DNA of 64,000 bases from Chryseobacterium balustinum (GTDB lineage Bacteria > Bacteroidota > Bacteroidia > Flavobacteriales > Weeksellaceae). Of this stretch, positions 8,424-18,233 are shown piece by piece. The position numbers were made by a program, and so were the translations under genes. The notes beneath the pieces were generated by a model, which saw only the letters and a list, made by a program, of their open reading frames with translations, made no database searches and was not told where the DNA came from. Within the stretch, counting starts at the first letter, position 1. Every line of letters starts with the position of its first letter. The DNA lies in contig NZ_FUZE01000003.1 in the NCBI RefSeq assembly GCF_900168205.1, forward strand, positions 273,797 to 337,796, given 5' to 3'.

Positions 8424-8842
8424 ATGTTCAAAATGCAATCTTAAATTGATCTTAGAAATCAGTTTGAAAGCTTTACTAAGAAGGATAAAAATTATAATTG
8501 ATTGAGATCAGATCTTGCGTCTTTCAAAGTATGTTGTCATTGTTTTTGTAATGCTCCTTTTGAAGGTTATATGTTGAAGTTTGATCTTTCATCTCGCATC
8601 TGGCTTATCGTTAAGATCTTCTGCTTGATATTGAGCCTTATTTTATTAATTCTAAAAAAACAAAAAAGTAGGGTAGGAGGTGTGATTGTTTCGATCGGGA
8701 AAATCTAAAACGAAACTATAATTAAACATCTTTTAAAGATAGGCTGAGAAGGAAATTGAATATAAAAGAAAGAGTTTTAGATGTGTAGTAATTTCTATTA
8801 AGCTGATTGCTAAAAAAGGATGCTTTCTGAATGTTATGTAAG
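8424..8842. other. Intergenic stretch without a supported gene
   Basis: No credible gene seen. Short open frames here (one of 68 codons at 8502-8708) show no conserved pattern, no start context, and codon use unlike the neighbours. The stretch forms the spacer between inverted tRNA-Asp copies and may be remnant sequence. Confidence 0.5.
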
Positions 8843-9067
8843 TAGGGTTATTTTATATTCATAGACGCTTTTATGAGGCTTAAAAAAAGAGTTAGAGCAA
8901 GTCTCAATATGAACTTATTAAACTATAATGAGATGGTTGATTGTTTCAGCAGATGAAGTATTGATGCTTTGGCAGAATCATTTAATTCGGAGAAAAAACT
9001 AAGGCTAAAGCTTGAAGGTATAAAGGGCGATACTTTTCTTGTTTATGTTAGTTGGGGTCTTGTATGA
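8843..9067 (+). pseudogene. Possible short ORF interrupted by one in-frame TGA
   Basis: From the ATG at 8873 a frame reads 27 codons to a TGA at 8954-8956, then continues in the same frame for about 36 codons (with LKLEGIKGDTFLVYV) to a TGA at 9065-9067. Upstream the frame is open back to 8846. The part after the stop has a protein-like alternation of residues. I do not recognise the product. It may be a decayed fragment of an insertion between the tRNA-Asp copies, or chance. Confidence 0.25.
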
Positions 9068-9115
9068 TTCTAAATTTTGAGACTGATTTAAATATATGCT
9101 CAAGGTATATAAACG

Positions 9116-9149
9116 AAAAAAGCTTTAAAACAAATATTTTAAAGCTTTT
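9116..9149 (-). terminator. Terminator of the reverse tRNA-Asp pair
   Basis: AT-rich stem around AAAGCTTTAAAA / TTTTAAAGCTTT, ending in a T run when read on the minus strand. It mirrors the terminator at 8388-8423. Confidence 0.7.
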
Positions 9150-9152
9150 ATG

Positions 9153-9226
9153 CGATCCGGACGGGACTCGAACCCGCGACCTCCGCCGTGACAGGGCGGC
9201 ATTCTAACCAGCTGAACTACCGGATC
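9153..9226 (-). tRNA. tRNA-Asp (GTC), second copy
   Basis: Same 74-nt sequence as the forward copy, read on the minus strand; discriminator at 9153, 5' end at 9226. It follows the third copy by 34 nt and should share its transcript. Confidence 0.96.
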
Positions 9227-9260
9227 AATTTTTTTAAAGTTAAAATTGTAAAACTTTTTG

Positions 9261-9334
9261 CGATCCGGACGGGACTCGAACCCGCGACCTCCGCCGTGAC
9301 AGGGCGGCATTCTAACCAGCTGAACTACCGGATC
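9261..9334 (-). tRNA. tRNA-Asp (GTC), third copy
   Basis: Identical cloverleaf on the minus strand, 5' end at 9334. It is the first gene of the two-tRNA transcript driven by the promoter at 9377-9407. Confidence 0.96.
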
Positions 9335-9376
9335 TTTTGCAATGCCCAGAAGAATTACCTTCCGTTATTGTGGTTG

Positions 9377-9407
9377 CAAATATATAGCTTTTTTCAATAC
9401 CTGCAAA
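9377..9407 (-). promoter_or_regulatory. Consensus Bacteroidetes promoter of the reverse tRNA-Asp pair
   Basis: Read on the minus strand: TTTG (9407-9404), a 19-nt spacer, then TATATTTG (9384-9377). This is a full consensus match, and the tRNA starts 42 nt downstream. Confidence 0.8.
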
Positions 9408-9478
9408 CTATAATTATTAATTTTATTAGAATTAGAGATAAATCACAGAGAATCAATCTCATTATTTTTAAATTAACC

Positions 9479-10495
9479 TTACATCAAAATATTATTGACA
9501 GGTTGCAATGCAGGTGGAAGATCCGTTTCACCAAGCATTTCCCGAAGATCGATCTCAATATTTCTTGTAATCTGCGTAATCGGAACATCGTTGGGATTTC
9601 CTTCAAAAGGATTTTCGGTACTTTCACCAATTTGCTCCAAAACCAGGAAAACCCACCCTACTAAAACACTGAAAGGGATGGTAAGCCAGATAATATGCTC
9701 CCCAAATTTCTCGATCATTTTAGAAAACTCACCCAAAAAACCAAATGGCAATAAGAAACACAGCATATTGGTAAAATATAAATTAATGCTTGTAAACTGT
9801 CTCGGATACGGAAAGTTTTTAATCCGTTCACATTTTCCCTGCTGATCATAAAGATCTTTCAGCTGATTTTCTAAAGCCACATAATTGTAATCTGAGATCA
9901 AACCATCCTCATTAAGCTTTCTCAAATGTTCTGACTGAATGGCGAGAATTTGTGTCGCTCTGTTTTTGGTCGATAAAATATAACCCAGCTCTTTTTCAGA
10001 AAGAAAAGGTTTAAGCTCTTCCGACAAATCACTTTCCCACTCCGGAACTTTGTAATATTTCAGATATTCTTTGTAGTAACTTCTTACTTTTACATTTTCC
10101 CAGCTTTTGGTTTCTCTCAACTGAAATCTCAATGCAGTGAGCCAGGCAAAATGACGGTAAATAATTTCTTTGTGAAGTTCAGATTCTTTCAGTTTATCAT
10201 TATTTCTCACAAAATCTTTCACCATAATTCCGAAAGCACGACTGCTGTTGATGATTGCTCCGTAAATCTGTCTCGCTTCCCAAGTTCTGTTGTAGGTTTG
10301 TGTATTTTTAAATCCTGAAATAAACGCTGTAGCCGTTCCCAACAATGCAATCGGAACCCATGGAATTGCAAGCCAATTTAATTCTAAAAAATAGAAAAGA
10401 AGCGTTGGAATTATACTCAAAACGAGCATTTTGTAAATTTTAGAGCGCGTCCACGGGATGAAGTGCTGAAGTTTGTAATGAGAATTTGTATTCAT
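9479..10495 (-). CDS. Bestrophin family ion channel
   Basis: 338 aa. The N-terminal WTRSKIYKML segment is followed by membrane helices and the bestrophin signature around TYNRTWEARQIYGAIINSSR (residues about 67-86). Two more hydrophobic helices occur near residues 225-275. The C-terminal tail has the family's NPFEGNPNDVP motif, the bestrophin Ca-clasp-like acidic region. Bacterial bestrophins form pentameric channels in the inner membrane. It starts 16 bp after the antiporter gene on the same strand, so an ion-homeostasis operon is likely. Confidence 0.9.
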   Translation of the reverse strand: MNTNSHYKLQHFIPWTRSKIYKMLVLSIIPTLLFYFLELNWLAIPWVPIALLGTATAFISGFKNTQTYNRTWEARQIYGAIINSSRAFGIMVKDFVRNNDKLKESELHKEIIYRHFAWLTALRFQLRETKSWENVKVRSYYKEYLKYYKVPEWESDLSEELKPFLSEKELGYILSTKNRATQILAIQSEHLRKLNEDGLISDYNYVALENQLKDLYDQQGKCERIKNFPYPRQFTSINLYFTNMLCFLLPFGFLGEFSKMIEKFGEHIIWLTIPFSVLVGWVFLVLEQIGESTENPFEGNPNDVPITQITRNIEIDLREMLGETDLPPALQPVNNILM

Positions 10496-10511
10496 GTTCT
10501 TTTAAAATAAA

Positions 10512-12123
10512 TTAATGTCCCGCTCCTGTTATTTTCAGTTCATTTAAATCTAGCTGAAGTTCGGATTTACGGATTTCTTCATCTGAAAAAAGCTTTTCTT
10601 TTCTCATTCTGAATAATTCTTTCCTTTGAATAGCATAAATATCCAGAAGTATTTGATGATATTTTTCAATTTCCTGATGTTCTGTTTCATCGCATTCTAA
10701 AGATTCCAGTCGTTTATTGGCAACGTGAATATCAGATTCTAAATTAGATTTATAAAAAGCAACTAGTTCATTATCATTTAATTCGGCAGTATATTTTTCA
10801 TTGACTAATTGAAGCGCTGTATTGTCTAAAATAAGCTGAATTCCTGTCTTTTGCTCTTCTTCAGGGACAAGATCATCAATTTCTTTAAGTTTAATTAATT
10901 TAATAATAAAAGGTAAAGTCAGACCCTGAAAAACCAGCGTAATAAATATCACAACGAAGGTGATAAAAATAATAAGATCACGTTGTGGAAAAAGTGTTCC
11001 TTTATCATCCAGATAAAACGGAATTGAAAGCGCAGTCGCCAATGAAACAACTCCTCTCATCCCTGCCCAACTGATTACAACAGGACCTTTCCAGCCCGGA
11101 GAAGGGTCTTGTCTGGCTTTTGAGCTTAACCATCTTGGAATATGCGCTGACGGAAAAACCCATAAAAATCTTAGTAAAATAATAATTAAACTTACAATTG
11201 CTCCATATTTTATACCCTGCCAAACTGAATATTTTCCTAGAGATTCTATAATTTGAGGAAGTTCTAATCCAATTAAAACGAAAACGACAGCATTCATTAC
11301 AAAAATAAGTGTCGTCCAAACCCCAAGCATATTTAATCTTGTGCTTCCTGTCTTAAAAATCTCGTGAGAACGCCATGAAATAAACAACCCTCCCGTTACC
11401 ACTGCCATTACTCCTGAAAAATGAAACTGCTCTGCCGAAAGAAATAAAATATAAGGCGTCATTACCGTTAAAGCCGCATCAATTGCCGGAGTTGTCGGTA
11501 AAAAACGGTGAATCACGTACATAATATGTGCTCCGACAAGTCCCACAACAATTCCCATTCCTGCAACCCAAAAAAAACTGTCCGGTGGCTTCCTGCATTG
11601 AAAAAGTTCCGGTAATTACAGCAAGTAAAGCAAATTTAAAAACGATTAACGAAGAAGCATCATTTACCAAACTTTCACCCTCCAAAATCGTCATCAATCT
11701 TTTCGGAACTCCCATTCCTTTTAAAACGGTAGCTGCTGCAACTGCATCGGGAGGTGAAATAATTCCACCTAAAAGAAATCCTAACGCAAGGGTAAATCCG
11801 GGAATAAAAGAAGAGGTAAAGTAAGCGACAATTGTTGACGTAAAAAATACCAAGCCAAAAGCCAGCAAGCCGATTGGGCGTTTCCATTTCCAAAAATCCG
11901 TCCATGAAGTGTACCAAGCTGCTTCGTATAATAAGGGTGGTAAAAATATCAGAAATATGATTTCCGGATCTAAACCTACATGCGGAATCCCCGGAATAAA
12001 ACTGATTCCCAAACCCGCAATAACGAGAAAAATAGGATAAGCGACTTTGATACGCTGAGCCAACATTACCAGCATAAACACAGAAAACAAAAGTCCTAAG
12101 ACCAATAATATAGAATGATGCAT
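10512..12123 (-). pseudogene. Na+/H+ antiporter (CPA1 family), frameshifted at an 8-T homopolymer
   Basis: One gene split into two frames. The upstream part starts at 12123 and reads CPA1 membrane helices (HVGLDPEIIFLIFLPPLLYEAAW, GGIISPPDAVAA, LEGESLVNDASS) to codon 190 or so, then goes out of frame. The downstream part resumes at about 11558 (GIVVGLVGAH, ISWAGMRGVVSLATAL) and continues into a cytoplasmic tail. The switch is at the run of eight A on the plus strand, 11570-11577. Removing one base restores a continuous 536-aa antiporter. It is either a real slipped-strand mutation or a sequence error. The bestrophin gene follows by 16 bp. Confidence 0.88.
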
Positions 12124-12238
12124 TTTATTTTTTCAGTTTGTGTAAATAATCTGAGCGAATTTATTATTTTAAATATTAATCACCTCAATACAATTATTAA
12201 TTTTAAGATTTTTTTGAAAATAAAATAGTAATAATACA

Positions 12239-12270
12239 AAAAAGCAGTAAAATTTACTTTACTGCTTTTT
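12239..12270. terminator. Bidirectional hairpin between the antiporter and T9SS genes
   Basis: Perfect 13-bp stem AAAAAGCAGTAAA / TTTACTGCTTTTT (12239-12251 with 12258-12270), 6-nt loop, A and T tracts on both sides. Confidence 0.7.
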
Positions 12271-12332
12271 CGATTTAGACGATATTTTTACTTTTAAGAA
12301 TATTCTTTTATACCTAAAAACTTTGATAATGT

Positions 12333-12369
12333 AAAAAAAAGAGGCTGCCTTTTCCCAGAAGACAGCCTC
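12333..12369 (-). terminator. Terminator of the 1029-aa T9SS protein gene
   Basis: Read on the minus strand, stem GAGGCTG / CAGCCTC extended with mismatches, then eight T (12340-12333). Confidence 0.75.
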
Positions 12370-12416
12370 AAAACAAATTATTCCCTCTTCATAAATCCCT
12401 ATAATACTCTACTGTA

Positions 12417-15400
12417 TTATTCTCTATTTTTTACCAAAATCCAATCCGTATACATTACAGATATCTGAGTTTCTGGTTCTGTCCATTTTATTTCATACCA
12501 ATATGTTCCGGTACTTATGGGATTTCCACCGATTTTCCCGTCCCATTTATACGTTTTATTCACATCAGAAGAGTAAATCATATGCCCATATCTATTGAAG
12601 ATTGAAATTTTTAAATCTTTAAGATAAGCCAGTGCCGAATAATCTAAATTATCATTTCTGCCGTCTCCATTTGGTGTAATTGCATTCACGAGATTAGGTA
12701 CTGTTATCTGAGTCTGAACCGGAGCACAATCGTTGACATCTTTTACATAGAATATATTTTTACCACGAGGAAGATTTGTAAATACATTAGAGTCTTGCCA
12801 GAAAAGCCCATCACGAGAATATTGGTAAGGAGCTGTACCACCTTCTGCAATCACTGTTGCTGTATTATTGCTAACATTTATTTTTTTAATTTTTGGAAGC
12901 GGGAAAGCGTGTACTTTCACAAACTGCTTGGTTTTACAGCCATTAAATTCCAGAATCACCCAATAATCTCCGACAGGAACATTTTGTATTACCTGCGTCG
13001 TTGCGCCTGTACTCCACAAATAAGAGGTATAATCTGGTCCTGCATCTAACGTTGTAAAAGCATCCGGGCAAATTATTTTATCTATTAAAACGCTTGATGG
13101 TTTTGGTGGAATAACGTTAAGGGTAATCTTCGCAAAACCAAAACATCCGTTAGCTGAAGTTATTTTTACATATACAAAACCATTTGGTGAAACATAGTTT
13201 GTCGCAGGAATAATTTCATTGGTTCCGTTGGTTGCATCAATCAACGTTGGATAGTATGTTCTTGTTGACGGAAAAGTGGTTGTAACGTTAGCCGCAGTTA
13301 AATCAAATGTTGCCGTAGTAGGATTGTTTTCATTAAAACATCCATTTAAAACAGCATCCATTGCCACAACTCGAGGGAAAAACTGAAGTGTAATTTTCGC
13401 ATTCTCGGTACAGCCATCTGCAGTAGTTACTTTTACAAAAACTGTTGCAGGAACTATAGATGAATATGCATTGGCAGGAATGATCTCATTGATATTTGCA
13501 TTAAGATCTGCCAAAGTAGGATAATAATTTTTGATTGCAGTTGCTGGTCCGCCTACATTGGCAGTTGTTAAGTCAAAAAGACCAAATCCATTGATATCAC
13601 AAGCATTTATCGTAGTATCGGTTAATACCAAAGGAACTACTGTAATATTTACTTTTACCTGTTCACAGTCTGTAAAGTTCGGATCGTTTCCACAAAATTT
13701 ATAGGTGAAAGTATCGTTTATTGTTCCCGCATTGGCTGTATAGGTTAAAACACCTGTTGTTGAGTTTACTATTAAAGTACCATTCGCAGGTGGCGTAATG
13801 ATTTGAACTGTACCAGGAACCGGAATTTGTGCAGAGTTTGTAAAAGCAGGCGTAATTGCAATAGGGATACCAGTCGCACAAATATTTAATGGCTTTACTG
13901 TATTTGCCAAACATGAATATACTTTGTAAGGATATGTTGTAAGGGGTACACAAGTACCTTCTGTAATTGATACAGTATAGCTTCCTCCCTGTGTTGGGGT
14001 ATATGTATTTAAATTAGCACCTGGAATAGGAGTTCCATTAAGATTCCATTGGTAATGGGTAAAACCGGCTTGTACTTCTAAAACCATTCCGGGAACACAG
14101 TCTCCTGTCGTTTTTCTGATCACAGGAACAGAATCAAATCCTGCAAAATAACCTCCGTAACCCAAATTTCCACTTCCTCCGGCAATACCAGCCGTTACTG
14201 CTTTTGTAGAAGTTACCGTAACGTTTCCAGAAATATTAGGAATAGAATAAGAAACCCAATCGGGAGTTCCTGTTACCGGAAAAGGACCTTGTGCTGCTGT
14301 TGTAGGCATATTGTTTACCAATACTGCTGCTCCAGTCTGCGTAAGAATATTCAGTTTTACAAAAAGAGGTGGATTGAAAGCTGTAGAATAAGGCATCTCC
14401 CCAATTTTCCCTATTTCATCAATCGTTTTAGGTAAAAAACAATTTAAAGGCGGCATATAATTAAACCCTTCTGTAGCATCATTATCCTGAGTACCAGATA
14501 AAAGCTGATATACATAAACGTTTTTACTTGATTTAATATACATATTGAGATGAGATGGCCCGTTTACTATATAATTCATTGCACTTACCCGGTAATACTC
14601 ACCTTCATTCAAGGTCGCTACAGGAACAGGATTATTGTTCAGTTTGATCTCTGTATTGTTCTCAGTCGCTACGATAATTGCTCCTTCAATTTCCGGAAGC
14701 AGGTTCCCCATTCCTTTGATAAGCACAAATTCATTTCCTAATCGCTCTACAGGAACCGACTGATCCATTATTATATCTTCTCCATTATAAGGAGGGGTCA
14801 ATCCGAACTGTCCACGGAAATTTCCATTGGTAATAGATACCGGTTTTGTAGCTTCTATTTTAGCTCCTATGAAACCATCTTTGTTTCCGGGTTTATTGGC
14901 GTATCCAGCAAATATATAAGATTGTCCTTTATTCAAAGTAATCGTAATTGTAGGATGAGTAAGTCCATTAAAGTTATTGTAAAACCAAGTGGTCATTTCA
15001 TATCCTGAAACTTTGATCTGTGTATTGTCTTCCGTAGCTAAAATACCACAAGTGAAATTTAAAGTGTTGGTATTGTTCATGAGCGGAGCATAAACAGCGT
15101 AGAATTTTGTTCCAATTCCTGCTTTGCCTTTCGACGTTAGAATTTCTCCATGGTTCGTTTCCGAAAATCGATAGGTTGCAAAAAATGGGAGGTCACCGTG
15201 AAGATAAAGCCCTCTGGTTTTTACACTCATTGCATCAGATGCATTTTGCCCTAACATCATGTTTAATGGAACATCAAATGTTTGCGGGCTTCCTTTGCTG
15301 ATCGTTACTGTACCTATTACAATATTATTATTGTAAATGGTAACAGGAAAAGGCACGGTACTATCGGTCGATAAAAATAAAGCTTGTTTGGGATTGCCGT

Positions 15401-15506
15401 TAGTCAGACTCCCTGCCATCGGTGCAAACCAATGGTCGGTATCTTTTTGCGCCCATATAGAAATAGAGAAAAAAGACAGTATTAGTACTAATAGTATTTT
15501 TTTCAT
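12417..15506 (-). CDS. IgGFc-binding-domain surface protein with T9SS type B sorting domain
   Basis: 1029 aa. Signal peptide (cut after SIWAQ, residue 19-20), then an IgGFc-binding-like N-terminal domain of about 430 residues beginning DTDHWFAPMAG. A short Ig/PKD-like segment follows (YQWNLNGTPIPGAN), then two about 80-residue repeats (TADGCTENAKI and SANGCFGFAKI versions). The C-terminus is the gliding-motility-type CTD: ITPNGDGRNDN, then FNRYGHMIYSS and GTYWYEIKW. Type B CTDs direct export through T9SS to the cell surface or medium. A paralog without the repeats lies just upstream at 15604-17952, about 40% or more similar by eye. Confidence 0.9.
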   Translation of the reverse strand: MKKILLVLILSFFSISIWAQKDTDHWFAPMAGSLTNGNPKQALFLSTDSTVPFPVTIYNNNIVIGTVTISKGSPQTFDVPLNMMLGQNASDAMSVKTRGLYLHGDLPFFATYRFSETNHGEILTSKGKAGIGTKFYAVYAPLMNNTNTLNFTCGILATEDNTQIKVSGYEMTTWFYNNFNGLTHPTITITLNKGQSYIFAGYANKPGNKDGFIGAKIEATKPVSITNGNFRGQFGLTPPYNGEDIIMDQSVPVERLGNEFVLIKGMGNLLPEIEGAIIVATENNTEIKLNNNPVPVATLNEGEYYRVSAMNYIVNGPSHLNMYIKSSKNVYVYQLLSGTQDNDATEGFNYMPPLNCFLPKTIDEIGKIGEMPYSTAFNPPLFVKLNILTQTGAAVLVNNMPTTAAQGPFPVTGTPDWVSYSIPNISGNVTVTSTKAVTAGIAGGSGNLGYGGYFAGFDSVPVIRKTTGDCVPGMVLEVQAGFTHYQWNLNGTPIPGANLNTYTPTQGGSYTVSITEGTCVPLTTYPYKVYSCLANTVKPLNICATGIPIAITPAFTNSAQIPVPGTVQIITPPANGTLIVNSTTGVLTYTANAGTINDTFTYKFCGNDPNFTDCEQVKVNITVVPLVLTDTTINACDINGFGLFDLTTANVGGPATAIKNYYPTLADLNANINEIIPANAYSSIVPATVFVKVTTADGCTENAKITLQFFPRVVAMDAVLNGCFNENNPTTATFDLTAANVTTTFPSTRTYYPTLIDATNGTNEIIPATNYVSPNGFVYVKITSANGCFGFAKITLNVIPPKPSSVLIDKIICPDAFTTLDAGPDYTSYLWSTGATTQVIQNVPVGDYWVILEFNGCKTKQFVKVHAFPLPKIKKINVSNNTATVIAEGGTAPYQYSRDGLFWQDSNVFTNLPRGKNIFYVKDVNDCAPVQTQITVPNLVNAITPNGDGRNDNLDYSALAYLKDLKISIFNRYGHMIYSSDVNKTYKWDGKIGGNPISTGTYWYEIKWTEPETQISVMYTDWILVKNRE

Positions 15507-15603
15507 AAATTATAAGATAAATTAAGCTTATCCTAACAGCAGCTTCAAAAATTTGTTGCTGTTGGCAATATTGCTATTATTAAAAGTATTGTCGTATCAA
15601 ATC

Positions 15604-17952
15604 TTAGTTTGTATTTTTCAATAAAATCCAGCCTGTATATTTCACAAGGGTATTCTGCAGGTGTGGCTCTTTCCAAGAAATCTCATACCAATACGTTCCC
15701 GTAAGCATTTTTTTATTGCTAAACTTCCCGTCCCAGGTATAATTATTAAAAGCAGTTCCTTTAAAAACATTATTTCCGTATCGGTCATACACTGAAAAGG
15801 ATAAATCTTTCTTATAAGCGAGATCTGCGTAAGAAATTAAATCATTAATATGATCTCCGTTTGGAGTAATAGCGTTGATGACATTGATAATCGTCATTTC
15901 TACACTCACTGGCTCACAGTTGAATGCATCTTTTACATAAAACCTGTTTTGCCCATTAGGAACATTGTTAAATACATTCGAAGTCTGCCAGTTGACATTG
16001 TCTTTAGAATATAGATAAGGAGCTTTTCCTCCGATTGCAGTAACTGTTACATTATTGTTTTGAACATCAATATTTTTGATAACAGGGCTTGGAGCAGCTT
16101 TCACAGAAACTTTCTGGGTGCTAAAACATCCGTTATGCCCTAAAATAACCCAATACTCTCCAACTCCTACGTTAGATATAGATTGCGTTGTAGCTCCTGT
16201 ACTCCATTCATAAGACTGGAAACCAGGTCCCGCATCCAGTGTTATTTTCTCGTCAATGCAAATTACCTGATCGGTAAGTAAAGAAGGAATCTGAGGCGGT
16301 GCTACGACTTCAAATACTGGGGTCGTTGCTGGAGGACAGCTTCCACCCACCGATACTGTTGCAGTATAATTTCCAGACTGAGTTGGGCTGTACGTATTTG
16401 TTGTTGCACCCGGAATTGGGTTTCCATTAAAATTCCATTGATAGGTCGCATAGCTATCATCTACTTCCAAGATCATTCCCGGAATACAATTTCCATTCTT
16501 TTTGGCAATAACAGGAATTGAAGAAAAACCAGCAAAATAACCACCGTATCCCACCGCTTCATGCCCCGCTGCAATACCTGCGGTCACCGCTTTTGTAGAC
16601 TGTACCGTAATATTCCCCGTAACGCTGGATACTGAATATGATTCCCAATTCGTATTACCGGTAACAGGATATGGTCCCTGAACACCAGCTAAAACAGTTC
16701 CGTTAACCGTTACCGTTGCGCCTGCCTCGGTGATAATATTTAGTCTTACCGTAGGAGTAATGGGCGTAAAATAAGGCATCGTATTAATAAGACCTATCTC
16801 ATCTATTTTCTTAGGAAGAAAACAATTCAATGGTGGAATATAGTTGGCTCCACCCGTATTATAATAAGTTCCTGTAGTACCTCCAGACATCAATTGAAAG
16901 ACATATATTTTCTTGGTACTTTTAATGCGCATATTATAATGTCCACTAAAATTCTGACTGATAAATGATGTAGAACCTATGCGATAAAATTGCCCTTCAT
17001 TCAGGGTAGCAATTGGAGTCGTTTCATCATTTACATAGACTTGCGTATTATTTTCTGTAGCGACTACTACAGCCCCTTCCAATTCATAAGACAATGGTGC
17101 CATCCCTTTCATCACAACATATTCATCACCCAATCTTTCTACAGGGATCGATTGATCCATGTAAATATCTAGTCCGCCACCTCCATTTCCAATAGATGTA
17201 TGCTGTCCTTCAAAATTTCCGTTGGTTACAGAAATCGGTTTATTGGCAACTATTTTAGCTCCGATAAAACCCGTTAAATTACCGGCAACATTTCCGTTTC
17301 CTTCGATAACGTAAGATTGTCCTTTATTCAAAGTAAAAGTCATGTTGGGATTACTAGCTCCTGTTGTTCCATTAGAAAACTGAACGGTTGGATTGTAGCC
17401 AGATACTGTTACCGTCGTGTTGTCTTCTGTAGCCAGAACACCCGTGGTAAAATTAAAACTAGAATTAGTAACCGATAATGGTGCATATGCTGTATAAAAT
17501 TTGGTTCCGATTCCGGCTTTTCCTTTAGATGTCAGAATTTCTCCGTGCTTATCTACTGAGAATCTGAAGGTACAGAAAAATGGTTTTTCTCCTTTTACAT
17601 AAAGTCCTCTGCTGGTTGTAGCAAATGCTCCCGCCTGAAGGTCTGTCATCATCATATCTTTAGCAACATTAAAGGTCTGTGGATTTCCTTTACTAATGGT
17701 CACTGTACCAATTACAATATTGTTATTATAAATCGTAACAGAAAACGGAGTCATAGCATCTGTAGACAAAAACAAAGCCTGCTGATTGGAATCTGTAAAA
17801 CCACTTTGCTTCATCGGTGCAAACCAATGCTCTGTATCTCTTTGTGAAAAAAGATTATTGCACGCAAGGAGTATAAGCAAAAAACTAAATACAACCTTCT
17901 TGAGTAACGAAGACTTATGTTTTTTCTGATGGTAAAAATTGTTGAATATCAT
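15604..17952 (-). CDS. IgGFc-binding-domain surface protein with T9SS type B sorting domain (paralog)
   Basis: 782 aa. The N-terminus has a charged stretch and a hydrophobic signal ([18 protein letters not shown]) followed by [11 protein letters not shown], matching the neighbour's IgGFc-binding-like domain in order and many motifs ([46 protein letters not shown]). One Ig-like segment ([14 protein letters not shown]) leads to the type B CTD starting [11 protein letters not shown]. The about 240-residue repeat region of the neighbour is absent. Probably a tandem duplicate later changed by gain or loss of repeats. Ligand unknown; the IgGFc name is historical. Confidence 0.9.
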   Translation of the reverse strand: MIFNNFYHQKKHKSSLLKKVVFSFLLILLACNNLFSQRDTEHWFAPMKQSGFTDSNQQALFLSTDAMTPFSVTIYNNNIVIGTVTISKGNPQTFNVAKDMMMTDLQAGAFATTSRGLYVKGEKPFFCTFRFSVDKHGEILTSKGKAGIGTKFYTAYAPLSVTNSSFNFTTGVLATEDNTTVTVSGYNPTVQFSNGTTGASNPNMTFTLNKGQSYVIEGNGNVAGNLTGFIGAKIVANKPISVTNGNFEGQHTSIGNGGGGLDIYMDQSIPVERLGDEYVVMKGMAPLSYELEGAVVVATENNTQVYVNDETTPIATLNEGQFYRIGSTSFISQNFSGHYNMRIKSTKKIYVFQLMSGGTTGTYYNTGGANYIPPLNCFLPKKIDEIGLINTMPYFTPITPTVRLNIITEAGATVTVNGTVLAGVQGPYPVTGNTNWESYSVSSVTGNITVQSTKAVTAGIAAGHEAVGYGGYFAGFSSIPVIAKKNGNCIPGMILEVDDSYATYQWNFNGNPIPGATTNTYSPTQSGNYTATVSVGGSCPPATTPVFEVVAPPQIPSLLTDQVICIDEKITLDAGPGFQSYEWSTGATTQSISNVGVGEYWVILGHNGCFSTQKVSVKAAPSPVIKNIDVQNNNVTVTAIGGKAPYLYSKDNVNWQTSNVFNNVPNGQNRFYVKDAFNCEPVSVEMTIINVINAITPNGDHINDLISYADLAYKKDLSFSVYDRYGNNVFKGTAFNNYTWDGKFSNKKMLTGTYWYEISWKEPHLQNTLVKYTGWILLKNTN

Positions 17953-18179
17953 TAGATAATTGTATTATAATAACAGAAGTAATACTTGCTTGATCATTAT
18001 TTCTAATGTTCTTTTTTTGAATAGAATGATTAATTTAATTTTGTGAATGACATAATCTGCCAGTATACACAATCAAGTAATTGACGGTATCACTTCTGAT
18101 AAGATTAAAATAATAATGAGTAGATTTTTTTCATAGAGTCTATTTTGGGGTGATTTTTTTGATAAAGGATGTTATGAAA

Positions 18180-18223
18180 CTGCCATAACGGCGGCGCTAC
18201 TACTCACCGCTTTGTTATGGCAG
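18180..18223. terminator. Inverted repeat downstream of the GEVED/FN3 gene
   Basis: Perfect 10-bp arms CTGCCATAAC / GTTATGGCAG (18180-18189 with 18214-18223) around a GC-rich centre. It ends 10 bp past the stop codon of the minus-strand gene. The following T tract is poor, so a transcript-end hairpin is likely but not certain. Confidence 0.5.
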
Positions 18224-18233
18224 AGACAACATA

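Noticed and set aside
8191..8505. 104-codon open frame covering the forward tRNA-Asp
   Set aside because: It runs through a perfect tRNA gene, its promoter and both terminators; no coding signal.
9125..9310. Open frames across the reverse tRNA-Asp genes (also 9188-9664 on the plus strand)
   Set aside because: Repeated peptide is just translated tRNA sequence; the longer one overlaps the bestrophin gene antisense.
10512..11558. Independent short antiporter gene starting at 11558
   Set aside because: Lacks the first half of the family; a one-base correction joins it with the upstream frame.
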